Source of the DNA: Coffea arabica
Lineage: Eukaryota > Streptophyta > Magnoliopsida > Gentianales > Rubiaceae
Assembly: GCF_036785885.1 (NCBI RefSeq)
Contig: NC_092322.1
Span: 16,018,466 to 16,082,465, forward strand
Reading direction: 5' to 3'
Length of the DNA: 64,000 nt
Shown here: piece by piece, positions 11,431 to 24,338 of the stretch
Layout of the letters: each line of letters begins with the position of its first letter
Numbering within the stretch: position 1 is the stretch's first letter
The notes under the pieces: model-generated
What the model was told of the DNA's origin: nothing
Seen by the model: only the letters and a program-made list of their open reading frames with translations
Databases searched by the model: none
Translations under genes and position numbers: made by a program

Positions 11431-14400
11431 TTGATAACTGACCATCTCTCATCTTTAGTGCAACAACAAAACGACACATGCATGGCTTCACATTTTAAAT
11501 ACAGGAGGGAGCTCAGATCATGTACATAGAGTCAAATATACATGGCCAAACATGCAGATTATTACCAATATGAATACTAACTAACACATATTTTAGCAAT
11601 TCATCAAGTAAGAATATGACAGGTATTGAATTACGAGCTCAATACTTTTGTCAACTAGATGGGACTCAAGCAAAAGTGAGCCACAAGATGGTCAAACAAA
11701 AAAGAAGAAGAAAACAATGTGGTAGGGGGCCTACGGGAAGAAATATGAAGCTCGGGTTGAATTGGAAGTATAGGGGTCTAAGGGACAGGTGGTTTGGTAC
11801 AAGAAAACATTGAGAATGGATAATAATGGAGGTGATTTACTAGATTAAATATGTGGTGGGAAATAATCCATAAAGATTTACACTTTACTCTCCTAAATAG
11901 CAAGGATTGACTTGTACGGTCACATCAGCTAGTTTATGTTTTAAGATGGTGAAAGTTTGTTCATACTTTATTTGGATGCAATGATATGCAGATCTGAAAG
12001 TTATAAATTTGAAAAAGTTACATGTTATTATGCACAATTTACCACCTTCATTGCCTTTTACCTTGAAATTTGACATGATATAAATATATCTATAAGACTT
12101 GTTTTTGGTTCCATAAAAAAGGAACTGAGATATGAAATTCCCTCAGGTAATATATGGTTCTCTATGATTATTGAAATGAGTTAGAATAAAAATCGATATT
12201 CTGCATAGCTTGATCCTAAAATTTGTAAATTCTATCAAAGTATTGTATTTCCTTCTGGTTCCAATTCCACTATAAAGCCAAACATAGAAATTTAGCCTCC
12301 AGCCTTTAAGACATTTGGGATTGGTAACCCCTATGGACCTAGGTTTTCCAAATATTGAGATCATATTTCCGGGTTTAGCATAGAATCATAATTGCCATTA
12401 TCTAAGAAATCTCCGCAGGCAAGCCTTGACACAATCAAGTATCCTAGGAGGGCTTGACACATTGTTAGGCTTGCTGTAACAGGAAAGATCAAGTTCATTG
12501 AGGCTCCACTTGTTCTGGAGGAAGGTTAGTGGTGATTCTGCAGTCATATCTCCCATTGTAAGAAGCCAAAACTCCAACCCCCCCCCCCCCCCCCCCCCAA
12601 ACCCAAAAAAAAAAAAAAATTGGGTATCAGATTCAGCGGCATTAACTTTACTTTATCTTGCGCATGTAGAAGACTTTCTGGATGTGCAGCTACATCTATA
12701 CAATAATACGAAATTATTGGCTTGAACTACTAGGCCTCAATCTTATAAAGTTCTGGGATTGTGGATGACATTGGACTTTTTGCAGCAGAAATTGCTTGAA
12801 AGAGGAGCTAGGCATATGGGAGAGCTAGCTCTACACATTAACAAATGGTGGCTAGCAAAGGGGAAGAACGATTCTCACAAAAACGAATAACCAAAATGCA
12901 TCATATCTGAGGAATATGATTTCAATTCTGTCTACTCGCTGTGTTTAAAATTCAAATTGATATATGTTACCACTCTGGAAATCTCACAAGTATATGTACC
13001 TTAGCAGAATTAGCACATCAACCAGATGAAATAACTGAGAAGAGGCACCAGTTGTCAATATGTGTCTGTTTCTCCATTCAATCAAATCCACATTAGAAGA
13101 ATGATGCTGATGTCTACAGCACCAAAAATCAGATTGTGCATCCCCACCTAAGATTCAAAGAAACTATAAATGTGTATAAGAACGCTTAAAGCATATGTAA
13201 GAAACAAAACTGAGTTCTGGTCATGCAGAGAAGGTAAATAACTGAAACAGTGGATATATTGTGAATATGCATCCAATTGAAACACTAAGCTCTCCCTTCC
13301 GACTTGGGTATCAGACTATTAATTCTAATCCTTTGGAACGATGATATTATCCAACAAAAGAGAATCCAGAGCTCTACTCTCCAGAAGCATAAATTGGGTA
13401 AACTATTTATTGCCCATTTTGTTGACATGTCATGCTAAAGTTAATGTCTGTGCTAAAAACATGCTTATATGTCAAAAAGATGCCAGGTAAAAATAGAAAC
13501 TGATGCAGCAAGTGAAAAACCTAATGCTGCAGAGCACAGTGTTTACAGCAACACTCCTTTGGTGTCCTCTAACCATCCATGTAAGTGCTTATGCTTAGGT
13601 GACTACATGCAGCAAATGTGGTACCTAAACTACTACTAGAAGCAATACAACCATGGGCCTTCATCTACTTCCACATACATTATGAGCATGGCACGGGAAA
13701 GCTACATATGCATGGCAAAAAGCATGAAGTTGTACCACAACAAAGGTAAATTACATTCTAGATGGGTACTGTGATTCACCAGCAACTTGAACAGGAAAGC
13801 ATCTCACTAAGTGATTTGCTACTTAACAAGAAATATTTTAAAGGTGCCACAGAATTTTAATATCAGAACCAACTTGTGTATTTTTAGACATACTTTGGCT
13901 TAAATATAACTGTAGAGACATGGCTGGAACTATAACTCCACGTAAAATTAATGCCTGATTGAACACATTAAATATTCTGACATCAATGACCTAAATGAGG
14001 GAGCTGGCCTGTGGAAGTGAAAATGAAGTGATACATAACAACAAAGATACACACATATAGAGGTTAAGTAGCCATCCTTAAGAGCTGAAAAAGTGAAGAA
14101 TTGCTTACTATTTAATCAGCATAGTAACCAAAATAATAAATAATACCTGAGCAAGCAAGAATTTGAGGAGATCGAAAAAACAATGTCATGAAGGCCAGTC
14201 TTCCAGGATATTACTCATCATATAAAGCTTGAATATTCATCTCAATGATAAGAAAACATATTGTCAATATCCCAACTGGATGTAAAAGCTTTCTCTGCTA
14301 ACTCCTACTGAATACAAGGTCTTATTCTAGGTGAGCATACTACATGCAAATTTCACATAACTTCTCAACCATCAGGCCCTTGAGGAAGTCAATTGTGCAT

Positions 14401-15796
14401 CTTGATCAAAGAGTAGAAATCAAGGTAATATTCAGAATAAGATCTTTTTCAGGCCTCCTAACAAGTTTTATCATATTCTTTCTTGATAATCGGTCTTCAA
14501 GACAAAGAGTTAAAATTCATAGAAAGGGACCTGGGCTTCCAATACTTAATCAACAAGCAAAAAAAATGAATGATTTGAATGTGAAATTCCAAAAACATTA
14601 AGAACTTGCAATTTGTTTCCTGAATATTAAACAAAGCATATTATACTCCACCGTCAAATTTTATGGGATCTTTCTACAACTGAGTTGTACCAAGTAACGA
14701 GCAAAAAAAAATTTTTTTTTGGTGGTTCATGCATAATCAAAACCTAATATATTGAATTCATAAGAAGACAAGATGCAGTATTTCCAAAAGAACAAGACCG
14801 AAAGTACAATTTCTTTTTGAAGTCAAACTTTAGCTTTAAAAGTACAGAACAATCTTTCTAGAGAGTGAGAAAGTACACAATGGGGAAGCAAATAAGAGCA
14901 TAGAAGCTAAATAATAAGAGATTAGCTGGTAAATGCTGTGAAGCACTGAGTCTTTTAGTTACCTATCAAAGGTTTCATGGAATTGTCTTGAAGTTAGAGA
15001 ACCAAATCCTCCAACATCAAAGAGTATCTTGCAGTACAATCTGTCTGAAATGAGTGAGGTAACAGCATATCACTCTACAGCTCATCTTGTTGCAAAAACG
15101 AAGTTGTGGAAGCAGCTGGTTCGCTTGCTAACTGGACAAGAATAATACTCCTAATTCTTTAGATGTGTAAAGGACCATGACAACCTGAATTCTAATTATG
15201 TCCTAGATATTCTTAGCAGCAACTGTAACAGATGACCTTTACACACTGTTATTATTGATAAAGCCAAAGAACAGTGGGTGAAGGGCAGATGACACCAATC
15301 ATATTCTTGGTTTAAACACTTCCTCATACAATCTCACTGTAGTCATTCTGGTATAAGGTCTCGTTTGCCTGCTGGTTCTCCTCTCCCCTCCCCCAACCTC
15401 CCCCCCTCCCCAATCCCAAGGCAATAACTGCTTGTGGATTAACCAAAGAATAGTATGAAATCTCGTATCACCAGAAAATTCACTAAGAAGAATTTATATG
15501 CAAAGTGGAAAAACTAGTAGGTCACATATATGTCTCCTAACAGTGATAGCAGGTATATTTAAACAATAAACCATTAAAAGAATGCACTAACTGTAGGTAT
15601 ATTGCATATTTTTCATCAAGAGGAAGGCTGCTTGGAACACTTTATGTCCTTATTATATTTGTTTGATCATGAATAAGAAGAAGGAAGCTGGCTGCTTGCA
15701 ACACCTTCTGCCCTCATATATTTGTTGCATCATCTCATCTGAAAAAGGAAGTCATAAGGGGCAATACCCAAGATTAGGGCACAAGTAATAGCTTCT
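11431..15796. other. Spacer between convergent genes; possible 3' UTR of the PPR gene at its right side
   Basis: No protein-coding gene is recognised over 4.3 kb. The sequence from about 12900 to 15796 has few recognisable repeats and could include a long or spliced 3' UTR of the minus-strand PPR gene. A run of about 21 C, followed closely by a run of A, lies at 12578-12618. A pyrimidine-rich tract lies near 15375-15412. Confidence 0.4.
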
Positions 15797-17911
15797 TCAT
15801 AGTGCAGCCGAAGCAAGCAAAGGGGAGCTCAATTCATCTACGGAGGTGTACTCTGGTCTGTACTCCTCATCAGCATCAAAAGCACCTACATCAGGTACAT
15901 ATCCAGCTAGCCTCATCAATTTAGTTAGTGTCTTCAGTAGCAAATATATTTCCCTCTTCTGAGGATGCCTCTTATCTTTCACCAAAAATACATGCATATT
16001 GCTCTCTATCTCAATCCAGCTACAACCAGGCTGCTTAACAACACCTTGCTGTCTCATAAGTTTTCGGATTCTTTTAACATCTGTCCACAGCCCAAGTTGA
16101 GCATACATGTTTGAAAGAAGAACATAGGGGCCAGAATTATTAGGATCAAGCTCAAGAAGCTTCTCAGCAACAAACCTACCTAAATCAATGTCTCCATGAA
16201 CTTTACAAGCAGCAAGCAAAGAACCCCATACCACACCATCAGGAGGCATAGGCATTGACTCAATCAAACTTTTTGCTTCATTAAGAAGTCCAGCTCGACC
16301 AAGTAAATCAACCATACAAGTATAGTGGTCCTTCAAGGGATCTATACCATACTCCTCCATAGAATAAAAATATAGGCGCCCCTCTTCAATCAGTCCTGCA
16401 TGGCTACAAGCACAAAGGACTCCAATCATCGTTACATGATCTGGCTTCTCTCCAGCTCTCAACATTTGCCTGAAAAAATCAAGGGCTTCAATTCCATGCC
16501 CATTTTGAGCATACCCTACTATGGTGGCATTCCATGAAACATAATCTCTCTCAACCATACTTCGGAAAACTGAACTACCATCTAAAACTGACCCACATTT
16601 CATATACATATCAATGAGAGAATTCCCAACAAAAACATCAGGTTCGGGGCCATACTGAAACCGAAATCCATGCTTAAGAACATGGGCATGAGCTTGCTTC
16701 CCCAGCTTTAAATCAGCTAGGTTTGCACAAGCATTTAGAAGATTCCCAAAGGTGTAATGTGTCGGCAAAACAGATTCCCGTTTTAATTGAAGAAAGAGTC
16801 CTAATGCCTCTTCATTCTCCCCATTTTGTGTATAGCCTGCAATAAGTGCGTTCCAAGATACTACATTCCTTTCAGTCATTCTACTAAAAAGTGCTCTTGC
16901 AGACTTAACACTTGCTACCCTAGCATATCCAGTAACCATAGAAGTCTCTGACACCACAGTTCTCATTTGCAGGCTATCAAATATACACCTTGCCGCAGAA
17001 ATTCTGCCACATTTTGCATACATATCAACCAACGCATTGCATATAACAATATCATTTCTAAATCCATCAAACTTCATAATTCGTGCGTGAATTTCTTTAC
17101 CTTCTTTAATTGCATATGAACTTGCACAAGCACTCACCACACTAGCCAAACTCATCTCATCTGGTTTAATCCCACAGTTCATCATCTTCACAAAGACCCT
17201 TAGCGCTTCAATTGCAGGCCCATTTTGTTCATAACAAGTAATCAGACTGTTCCAAGATACCACATTTCGTTCTCCCATTCCATCAAATACCTTCTGAGCA
17301 CAACCCACCCTCCCACACTTGGAGTACATATCAACAAGCGCAGACCCAATATAAACATCAGCTGAGTGCAAAGACTTAGCCACTGAAGCATGGATTTGAG
17401 TACCCATTTTCAAGTTCCTCAACCCTGCACAAGCGCTAAGCACACTACCATAAGAATAATCATTCACCACAAAATCCTCCCTATGCATTTTCACGAAATA
17501 CTCAATCGAATCAATAAAAAACTCATGACGTGCAAACCCAGATACCATCAGGTTCCACGAGCACTGGTCTGGCTCAGGCATTAGAGAGAAATATTTCTCA
17601 GCCTCGCAAACAAATCCAGACACCGTCAATGCACTTATCATTGAATTCCAAGTGAAGGTATTCCTTCGAGGCATTCCATCAAACATCTTCCGGGCATTGT
17701 CCAGAGAACCACACTTCCCATAAGCATCAATGAGCCTGTTGTTAATGAAAACTTCATGGCTGAACTGGGATTTGAGGATTCGGGCATGTACACGGACCAC
17801 ATCACGAGCTGACTTTGATTTGATGCAGGAGTCCAAGAGTTTAGCAAACGGTGATGAGTTGGGCAGGGAGAGGTCTGCAATGACTTGTTTGAAGAACACA
17901 TTTCTTGCCAT
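15797..17911 (-). CDS. SLO2: PLS-class PPR protein, E+ type, SLO2-like mitochondrial RNA-editing factor
   Basis: This is an intact single-exon gene of 704 residues. Pentatricopeptide repeats begin near residue 22 and run to about 555, with the alternating P, L and S pattern (for example LIDAYGKCGSLDNARKMFD at 60-78 and LVDMYSKCGRVGCAQKVFD at 192-210). E and E+ modules follow (about 560-675: PYVLLSNMYAQLG, KQPGCSWIEI, HVFLVKDKRHP). The protein ends soon after, without a DYW deaminase domain, so it would need a deaminase partner. It matches Arabidopsis At2g13600 (SLO2) along its length, starting with the shared SSPFAKLLDSCIKSK (19-33). SLO2 is a mitochondrial C-to-U editing factor acting on several transcripts, including complex I ones. 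Start choice follows that alignment. The N-terminus is short and basic, consistent with mitochondrial import. It points toward ABCG5, its neighbour also in Arabidopsis. Confidence 0.93.
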   Translation of the reverse strand: MARNVFFKQVIADLSLPNSSPFAKLLDSCIKSKSARDVVRVHARILKSQFSHEVFINNRLIDAYGKCGSLDNARKMFDGMPRRNTFTWNSMISALTVSGFVCEAEKYFSLMPEPDQCSWNLMVSGFARHEFFIDSIEYFVKMHREDFVVNDYSYGSVLSACAGLRNLKMGTQIHASVAKSLHSADVYIGSALVDMYSKCGRVGCAQKVFDGMGERNVVSWNSLITCYEQNGPAIEALRVFVKMMNCGIKPDEMSLASVVSACASSYAIKEGKEIHARIMKFDGFRNDIVICNALVDMYAKCGRISAARCIFDSLQMRTVVSETSMVTGYARVASVKSARALFSRMTERNVVSWNALIAGYTQNGENEEALGLFLQLKRESVLPTHYTFGNLLNACANLADLKLGKQAHAHVLKHGFRFQYGPEPDVFVGNSLIDMYMKCGSVLDGSSVFRSMVERDYVSWNATIVGYAQNGHGIEALDFFRQMLRAGEKPDHVTMIGVLCACSHAGLIEEGRLYFYSMEEYGIDPLKDHYTCMVDLLGRAGLLNEAKSLIESMPMPPDGVVWGSLLAACKVHGDIDLGRFVAEKLLELDPNNSGPYVLLSNMYAQLGLWTDVKRIRKLMRQQGVVKQPGCSWIEIESNMHVFLVKDKRHPQKREIYLLLKTLTKLMRLAGYVPDVGAFDADEEYRPEYTSVDELSSPLLASAAL

Positions 17912-18605
17912 GCCATTATCTTTGAAGCAGAGAATTGGATGGGCACATTTTTAAGATTATTTTGGCTTATTTAGATCATTGGATTTAAAGTTGGAGGATG
18001 TGCACTGAAGAAGTAGAAGGTCCTGATGCATTTGTAAAGCCGTTGGTGCTCTGTTTCTGAACGGCTTCCCGCCAGCTTAGTGTCCAACAAGATTAATCTT
18101 AAATACTTGTAAATCGTTACATGGACTTCATTACCACCGGTGTTTTCAAATTCGGATCAGATAATAACTCCGCCAAGATTAAGGGTCAGGTTTATAAGTC
18201 ATCAGTATTTTCAAAATCGGACTGAATAGTGACTCAATCAAGATTATGATTCGGGTCAATAGATTTGATTGGTGCTAGAGAATCGAACCATATGAACAGA
18301 GAATCAAACAACGTAGCATGATATTATAAATATATTAATTAAAATTTTATAATTTTATATGCTATAATACACATAAATATATTGTTAACCTGAATAAAAA
18401 TGTAAATCTTTATCTCTCAAACTTTTTGTTTCAAAACATTCTATAATTCAATGCCCTTTAAACTTAACTCAAATTTAAGCTGTAAATACAAATTGATAAG
18501 CTTAGAACTAAATTTGTAACACCTATTTGAAGAAGTAAAGAAATTACAGCTACAATTGAAAATCTAGAAAAGCTTATAGGACCAATTCTAGTTATTTAAA
18601 ATATT
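17912..18605. other. Upstream region of the PPR gene with a small tandem duplication
   Basis: About 18135-18262 holds two imperfect copies of a roughly 65-bp unit, each with 'ttttcaaa(a)tcgga' and 'caagatta'. It looks like a fragment of an old transposon terminus. The rest is AT-rich. The PPR promoter must lie here but no clear TATA element was identified. Confidence 0.4.
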
Positions 18606-18693
18606 GGGTTAAATGCAGAAAACCTCCATGAACTTTCATAACTGCTGCACAATACACCCCGAAATATGTTTTATAGGCACTTTGCACCTAAAC
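18606..18693 (+). repeat. Left terminal inverted repeat of the MULE
   Basis: It pairs with the inverted sequence at 26700-26785. Shared blocks are CATGAACTTTCATAACTG, TGCACAATACACCCC and ATAGGCACTTTGCAC, with scattered single-base differences. Confidence 0.9.
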
Positions 18694-19253
18694 TCCATTG
18701 AAAAGTAACGGATCTTTAGACACCGTTTACTTTATCAGTGAAATGACAATTTTATCCTCAGCTAATAACTAAATAGACTAAAGCACCCTTCATCCCAGTT
18801 TGCCATTATATCGCGTGGACGGCTGTTCAAGGCAAAAGAAAAGTCTGAACTCCTTTTCACTGTCAAAATTCTTGAGTTTGCCAAAATTTTTTGCTTTTTT
18901 CTTATAATCGAGGAAGAAGCAAAGAGGAATCACTACAGAGGGTGACTAGAAGTGGGAAAATAACGGCTTGAAGAATCTAAAACAAGGTGGAATCTTTATA
19001 GAAACTCAGCAAATCAGGTAATATGCAAAAGCCCTACTTTTTTCTTTCTTTAATAGACTTTTTAGCCTTTTTGTGTGAATTTGGATGTCCGAACTTGTAG
19101 TTTGGGTTCTTAAATGTGTATTTCTATAGCTGTGATGGAATACATTGCATGTGGTCCTTATGTTGGTTTACTGTTGGATTGATTGCGACCAAATTTTGTT
19201 ATTTGTCCTTTTCATGCTATAATTGGATTGTTTGTAGCTTTCTTTACAAGATT

Positions 19254-22200
19254 CTATTGTGTTGAACATGGGTCGGTGTCTGGTAGTGTGTTTTAAGCTT
19301 ATTATTACGAATTATAGTATGTTAACTAAGTTCAATAAAGGTACTTTTGTGGTCCCTCACACGTATTATTATTTTTTCGTCGCATACCAGTGTGGTCATC
19401 GCAATTGCAAAATATGTTCTTATTCGAAGTCTATTATGGGGGCCATTTTGTATATAATCCAGGACTAACATATGTGGTTTGGAATATAAAATATTTCAAT
19501 GATATTGACCCAAATTATATGTCAAGATTTGAGATTTGGGGGATGCTAAAAGGACTACAACTGCCCATAAATACCTAAGTTTGATATAAAATGCCAAATG
19601 ATGAATTTGCCTTACTAAAAGTGAAGCAGCAGTCATGAAAATGTTTGGGATGTTTAGGGATAAACCATACATTCATATCTATGTCGGAGAGTTAAATGAT
19701 AATGGGGATGTAGAAAAAAAAATAATGAGGATGAGTAAGATGGTAATGAAACTATAGGTAATGGCAATATGAATGCTAATTAGGGAGTTGGGAATGACAA
19801 TGGTAGTTTAGGGGCTGATGGGTTAATTAAAATCTTGAACCAGAGATTATGATGTGAATGAATCAGAAACAGAATCTGATGAATCATACGCACCTAAAAG
19901 TGAGCAATCTTCTGAATATGACTCAAACTTTGATTATTTCTTAGATGGGGACACATTAAGTGATGGCTATGATATTGATGATGATCCTAATGAGGTAACT
20001 AGTGGGTTGGATAACAATATTAATTTAGGACAATACCAATAATATGCTGAGTTAATTAGTTATCAGTATAGAGCTTTTGATGAGATTAGGAAAGAGAGTA
20101 AGTTCGTTGAGCCTGAAAATATTGTTGATGCTAAAGTACTAGAAACTGTCATTCAATCCTCTGATGATGAAAATAGAGAACAATTTCTTGAGTTTAATAA
20201 GGAAAGAGACATGGCTGATCCTAAATTTGTGGTAGGCCTCCTTTTTCACAACCACACGTGTTCAAGAAGGCAATTCAGATATATTCCATCCTTAGAGGTT
20301 TGGAGTTGAAGTTCCAAAAAAATGATAGTAACAAAATCATTGCAATATGTAAAAGAGAATGTGGTTGGAGGATATATGCAAGTTATTATAGGAAAACTAA
20401 AACATTGTAGGTCAAGAGTATAAAGGGCCCCCTCATAGATATCATTGGTCTTATAAGAATGTTAGTGTCAATTCTAGATGGTTGGCTGAATACTGCAAAA
20501 AGGAATTGGCTGATGATCCTGACTGGGGACTTAAGGGATTTCAAAAGACAACTAAAAAAAAAGTTCAAATTAAGAGTTTTTAGGTGGAAGGTGTATAGGA
20601 CCAAGAAACATGCACTTTTTAAAATGTTGAGGGATCATAAGAAACAGTATTCCAGACTTAGAAATTATTGTGCAACCATTATGCTGAAAAATCCTAGTTC
20701 TGCAGCCTATGTAATGATAGAAATTGTTCCAACCTCTGTCAATCCTATATTTCAGGAAATGTTTGTTATGTTTGGGCACAAAAGGATGGATTTATCAGTG
20801 GCTGCAGACCAGTTATAGGTTTAGATGCTTGCCATCTCAAAGGAAGATTTGGGAGACATCTAATACATGTTGTTGAGAGGGATGAAACTAATTAGATGTA
20901 TCCTATAGTAATGGCATATGTGGAATCTGAATGTAAGCAAAACTAGCATTGGTTTCTAGAACTTCTGGCTACTCATATTGAATCAACAGCTAACATGAAT
21001 TGGGTGTTCATTTTTTACAGACAAAAGGTAAACTTGCCATTTATTTTTTCCAACATTCATATATTAGTTTATTACTACTATAAAATTAAACCCAATCTGA
21101 TTGATAGTGTTGCTGTTTTGTAGGATCTGGTAGAGACATTTGATATGTTGTTTTCTAGGGTGGGAACATAGGTTCTGTGTTAAACATATGTATGCCAATT
21201 TCAAACTTAGGTTTAAGGACAAAGCACTTAGAGATATCATGTGGGCTGCTGCGAGGGCATATGAGACAGATGGTTGGACACAAAAGAAGACAGAACTCCA
21301 GGTTGCTCGTAGGGAAGCTTATGACTGGTTAAGTGCAATTCCAGCTAATCTTTGGTCAAGGTGTATGTTCAATCCAAGATCAAAGTACGATCTTTTGAGC
21401 AACAACATTTGTAAATCCTTAAACCAATATATTAAGGAAGCAAGGGAGGAGCCAATTTTATCTATGTTTGATTAGAAAGTTTATTATGTGTAGATACCTA
21501 GAAAATAGAGAATTCATATCTAAGGTCAAGGGAAAAATTTGTCCAAGAATCCATGACAAGGTGGAGGAAATTAAAGCACGAGCAGTGGAATATGAAGCTG
21601 TTCAAATAGGTCAAGGCATATGGGAGATCACAGGCTATGCAAGACACAAAATTATTAACCTGAATGTAAGAATTTATACTTGTAGAGAATGGGATATAAC
21701 TGGTGTTCCTTGTGTACATGCATGTGTAGCAATTTTAGATTTTGATCAAGAACCAGGAGACCTTGTCCATCCATACTATAGTGTAGAGTACTATTGTGGA
21801 GCTTATAAGAGTATGATGGTTCCTATTCCAGAAGACAGCCTATGGGTTCAAATAGGTGGATTCCCATTCAACCACCAAAACTAAGGAGAAGACCTAACAG
21901 ACCAAGAAAGCTATAAAGAAAAAGTGTAGATGAGCTAGTGAATGGTGATGTGGTATCCAGAAAGGGTACTATAGCCCACTGTAGCAACTGTAATACGCCT
22001 GGTCGTAATAAGAAGACATGCAAACAACCAAGACAGGTTGTGTATGATGCCTTAAATTGTGTTTAATAATTTCTTTACTAGTTTATTTACTAATTTGGTT
22101 ACTTTTGTAGGATGAAGGTGTCACTCAAACAAGAAGGGCAAGAGGTACAGCCCCACAAAAAAATGTTGGTGGAAGACTGAGAACAGTTAATGTGGACACA

Positions 22201-22434
22201 CAGAGTACTAATGTCAATGTAACCAGTAGTAATGGAAGAGGTAATGGAAGGGGAATAGGTAATGGTAGGGAAAAAGTAATGGTAGGGGAGTGGAATCATC
22301 AGCTAGAGGTGGGGGAAGAGGGAAAAGAGGGAGAGGTGCATTTTCAGGATGTCCTCCACCGCTTTCTGGATTTGGAAATTAGAATGGTATTGACATGTCC
22401 GATGACAGAAACTTCATCCCAACTGATGTGGTAA
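19254..22434 (+). pseudogene. MuDR-type Mutator transposase, broken
   Basis: Pieces of one transposase lie in order in several frames. First comes an N-terminal domain (19390-19578: GGHFVYNPGLTYV, SRFEIWGMLKGLQLP) and an acidic stretch (19854-20042). A DNA-binding-like region KLRVFRWKVYRTKKHA (20567-20614) precedes the first catalytic aspartate in GLDACHLKGRFG (about 20818-20853). The second catalytic position reads FIFYRQK near 21010-21030 where families usually have (S/T)DRQKG, so the aspartate appears lost. A conserved CVKHMYANFKLRF (21177-21215) and a SWIM zinc finger CREWDITGVPCVHAC (21681-21725) follow. A zinc knuckle CSNC...TC (21980-22021) has arginine where histidine is expected. Stop codons such as TAG at likely Trp positions and frameshifts near 20760 and 21470 break it. 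Introns probably exist near 21028-21124 and 22040-22110. Confidence 0.88.
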
Positions 22435-23313
22435 TCTAATATTATCTTAGGCATTATGTATATTTTTAGACTTTGTCATTTTTAACTTGTACTAATGTCT
22501 TTCTCATTAATGGCAAGTGGCAAGGGTGGCCATGCAACCTCATAACATTTTTGAAGCCCGGACAGTTCAAATGGTAGGTATTTAAGCTGTATTTTTGTAC
22601 ACTTTTGCTTAATTTCAGCTACATTTTAACTAACTAATGTTATATGTAACTAGTGGACAAATGATCCCCTGACTGGAGGCTCAAAATTGAGCACTAATAC
22701 CAATGCTAATGATAGTAGTATACCCATTACTCAAGTATATATTGTTATTGCAGTTCATATACAATTCACAGGCAAGATAAAGTATATATACATGACCAAT
22801 ATCTTGTTTTTATTTGTACCAGATCCAAAGGCATTCAACAAGATTTGGTGATATTTTGTTCTCCAGTTAATCTTCCAGCACTAGAACATGTGTACACCAA
22901 AACTCTCAGGTACCACCTAATAAAGGTTCATCTAACTATTAGGATGATAATATAGCCCGTAAAGGATATATTCCTCTTTATAATGGATACATACTTTTGA
23001 AGAATTTAGACAACAGATATGGTCTTTTTTGTTTGGTTGAACACTAGAATATGATATTTTGGTATTTTGTATTAGTAAGGTGAAAGATACTCTTCCTGTT
23101 AGTTTATGCAGTATGCTTTATAGTATTTCATCAATGAACTATGGATTGGTTTATGAAGTTACTACCTTTGCTCTTTCTATTGTTATGCTGCTTATTTTTT
23201 CTATAGTGCTTTCTTTTTTTCCCTAACATGAAACCAACACTGTGGTGCTTTTTACAACAAACCATAATTTTATACTAATTTAAAAGATTCATATTACTTG
23301 GTATTCATAGCAA
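22435..23313. other. MULE interior downstream of the transposase
   Basis: This may contain further 3' exons of the transposase gene, judging from short open stretches near 22520-22730 ending in GT-rich donors. Nothing can be assigned firmly. Confidence 0.35.
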
Positions 23314-24338
23314 TAGGACCGTCAATAGGGCTGGACTAGCCTGAGCTCGGCTCGTTTGGCCCGACAAAAGCCCGATGAGCCCGACCTTTTAGTGAATCGG
23401 TCTGAGTTTGAACCTAAAAATTAGGTTAGAATTAAATATGAACCGAGTTTGGGCCTTATTAGGCTCAAACCCGATATAGGTTCGGTCCTTTAATTACCTA
23501 TATATATAATATTTATATTTTGATATTACGTATAATTATATATCCAAATATATTATTATTAAATACTAAATTATATAAATTATAAAATACAAAAATACAT
23601 CTAAAGACTTTTCCATGAGCTTTCTTAAGAGCCAATATTAGTAATGCATAACTGAATCTCTAACTTTTCTTATTAGTTGAGTAAATTTTTGTGTTGGCTT
23701 GTTTGGATAGAGTATTATTTAGAATAATTACTATAGCACTTTTTGTGATGGATGTATGTGAGATAAAAATGTGGTTGGAAATATAAAAGGTTGATTGGAA
23801 AATATGTTTATGATGTAAGTAAAATATTATTTGAAATAATAGTGTATCCAAACAAACCCAATAGGATTTCTTTTTGGTCTACAAATACAAATCATCAAGC
23901 ATGTTTGAATTCAAATCACAAGATTATAAAAAGTTTCAACTTTTAAATATGTATTGGCTTATGATCGCATGTTTTATTACTATTTTTCATGCATTTTGAA
24001 CTAATTAAATATAAATATTGTTGAAAATTTTTTGATTTATATACTTTTTAAGAACTATTATTTGTTCATATTTATTTTTAATATTATAGTCTTATAAATG
24101 TTAAATTAGTTTTACAACTTAATAGTTATAGTAATTGTATTAAAAAAATTAAAGAGTAATAAGTGAGCTTGGACTAAATGCAATTAAAGCTCACAACCCG
24201 AATATTATGTGAGTTGAGTATGAGCTTTACATTTATGAACCCGAAACTCATAGCCTGAAACCCGAAAATGTTCCAAATTAAATGAGTTGAGTTTAAACTT
24301 ATGAAAGCCCGGCTCATTAGGCTCGATTGACAGGCCTA
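23314..24338. mobile_element. hAT-like element nested in the MULE (about 1 kb)
   Basis: The ends TAGGACCGTCAATAGGGC and, inverted, TAGGCCTGTCAATCGAGCC are similar. GC-rich subterminal 'cccgatgagcccga' and 'agcccggctcatta' motifs are typical of plant hAT non-autonomous elements. The 8-bp flanks catagcaa and catggtag agree at five positions and differ only by transitions. A 155-bp MITE sits inside. Boundaries rest on weak duplications. Confidence 0.55.
23700..23854. mobile_element. 155-bp MITE, GTTTGGATT family, inside the hAT element
   Basis: It begins TGTTTGGATA and ends TATCCAAACA, a perfect 10-bp inverted repeat. The core contains 'actatagcactttttgtgatg' and 'tgtatgtgagataaaaatg', as in the copies near 2985 and 39692. 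This makes a third nesting level. Confidence 0.7.
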
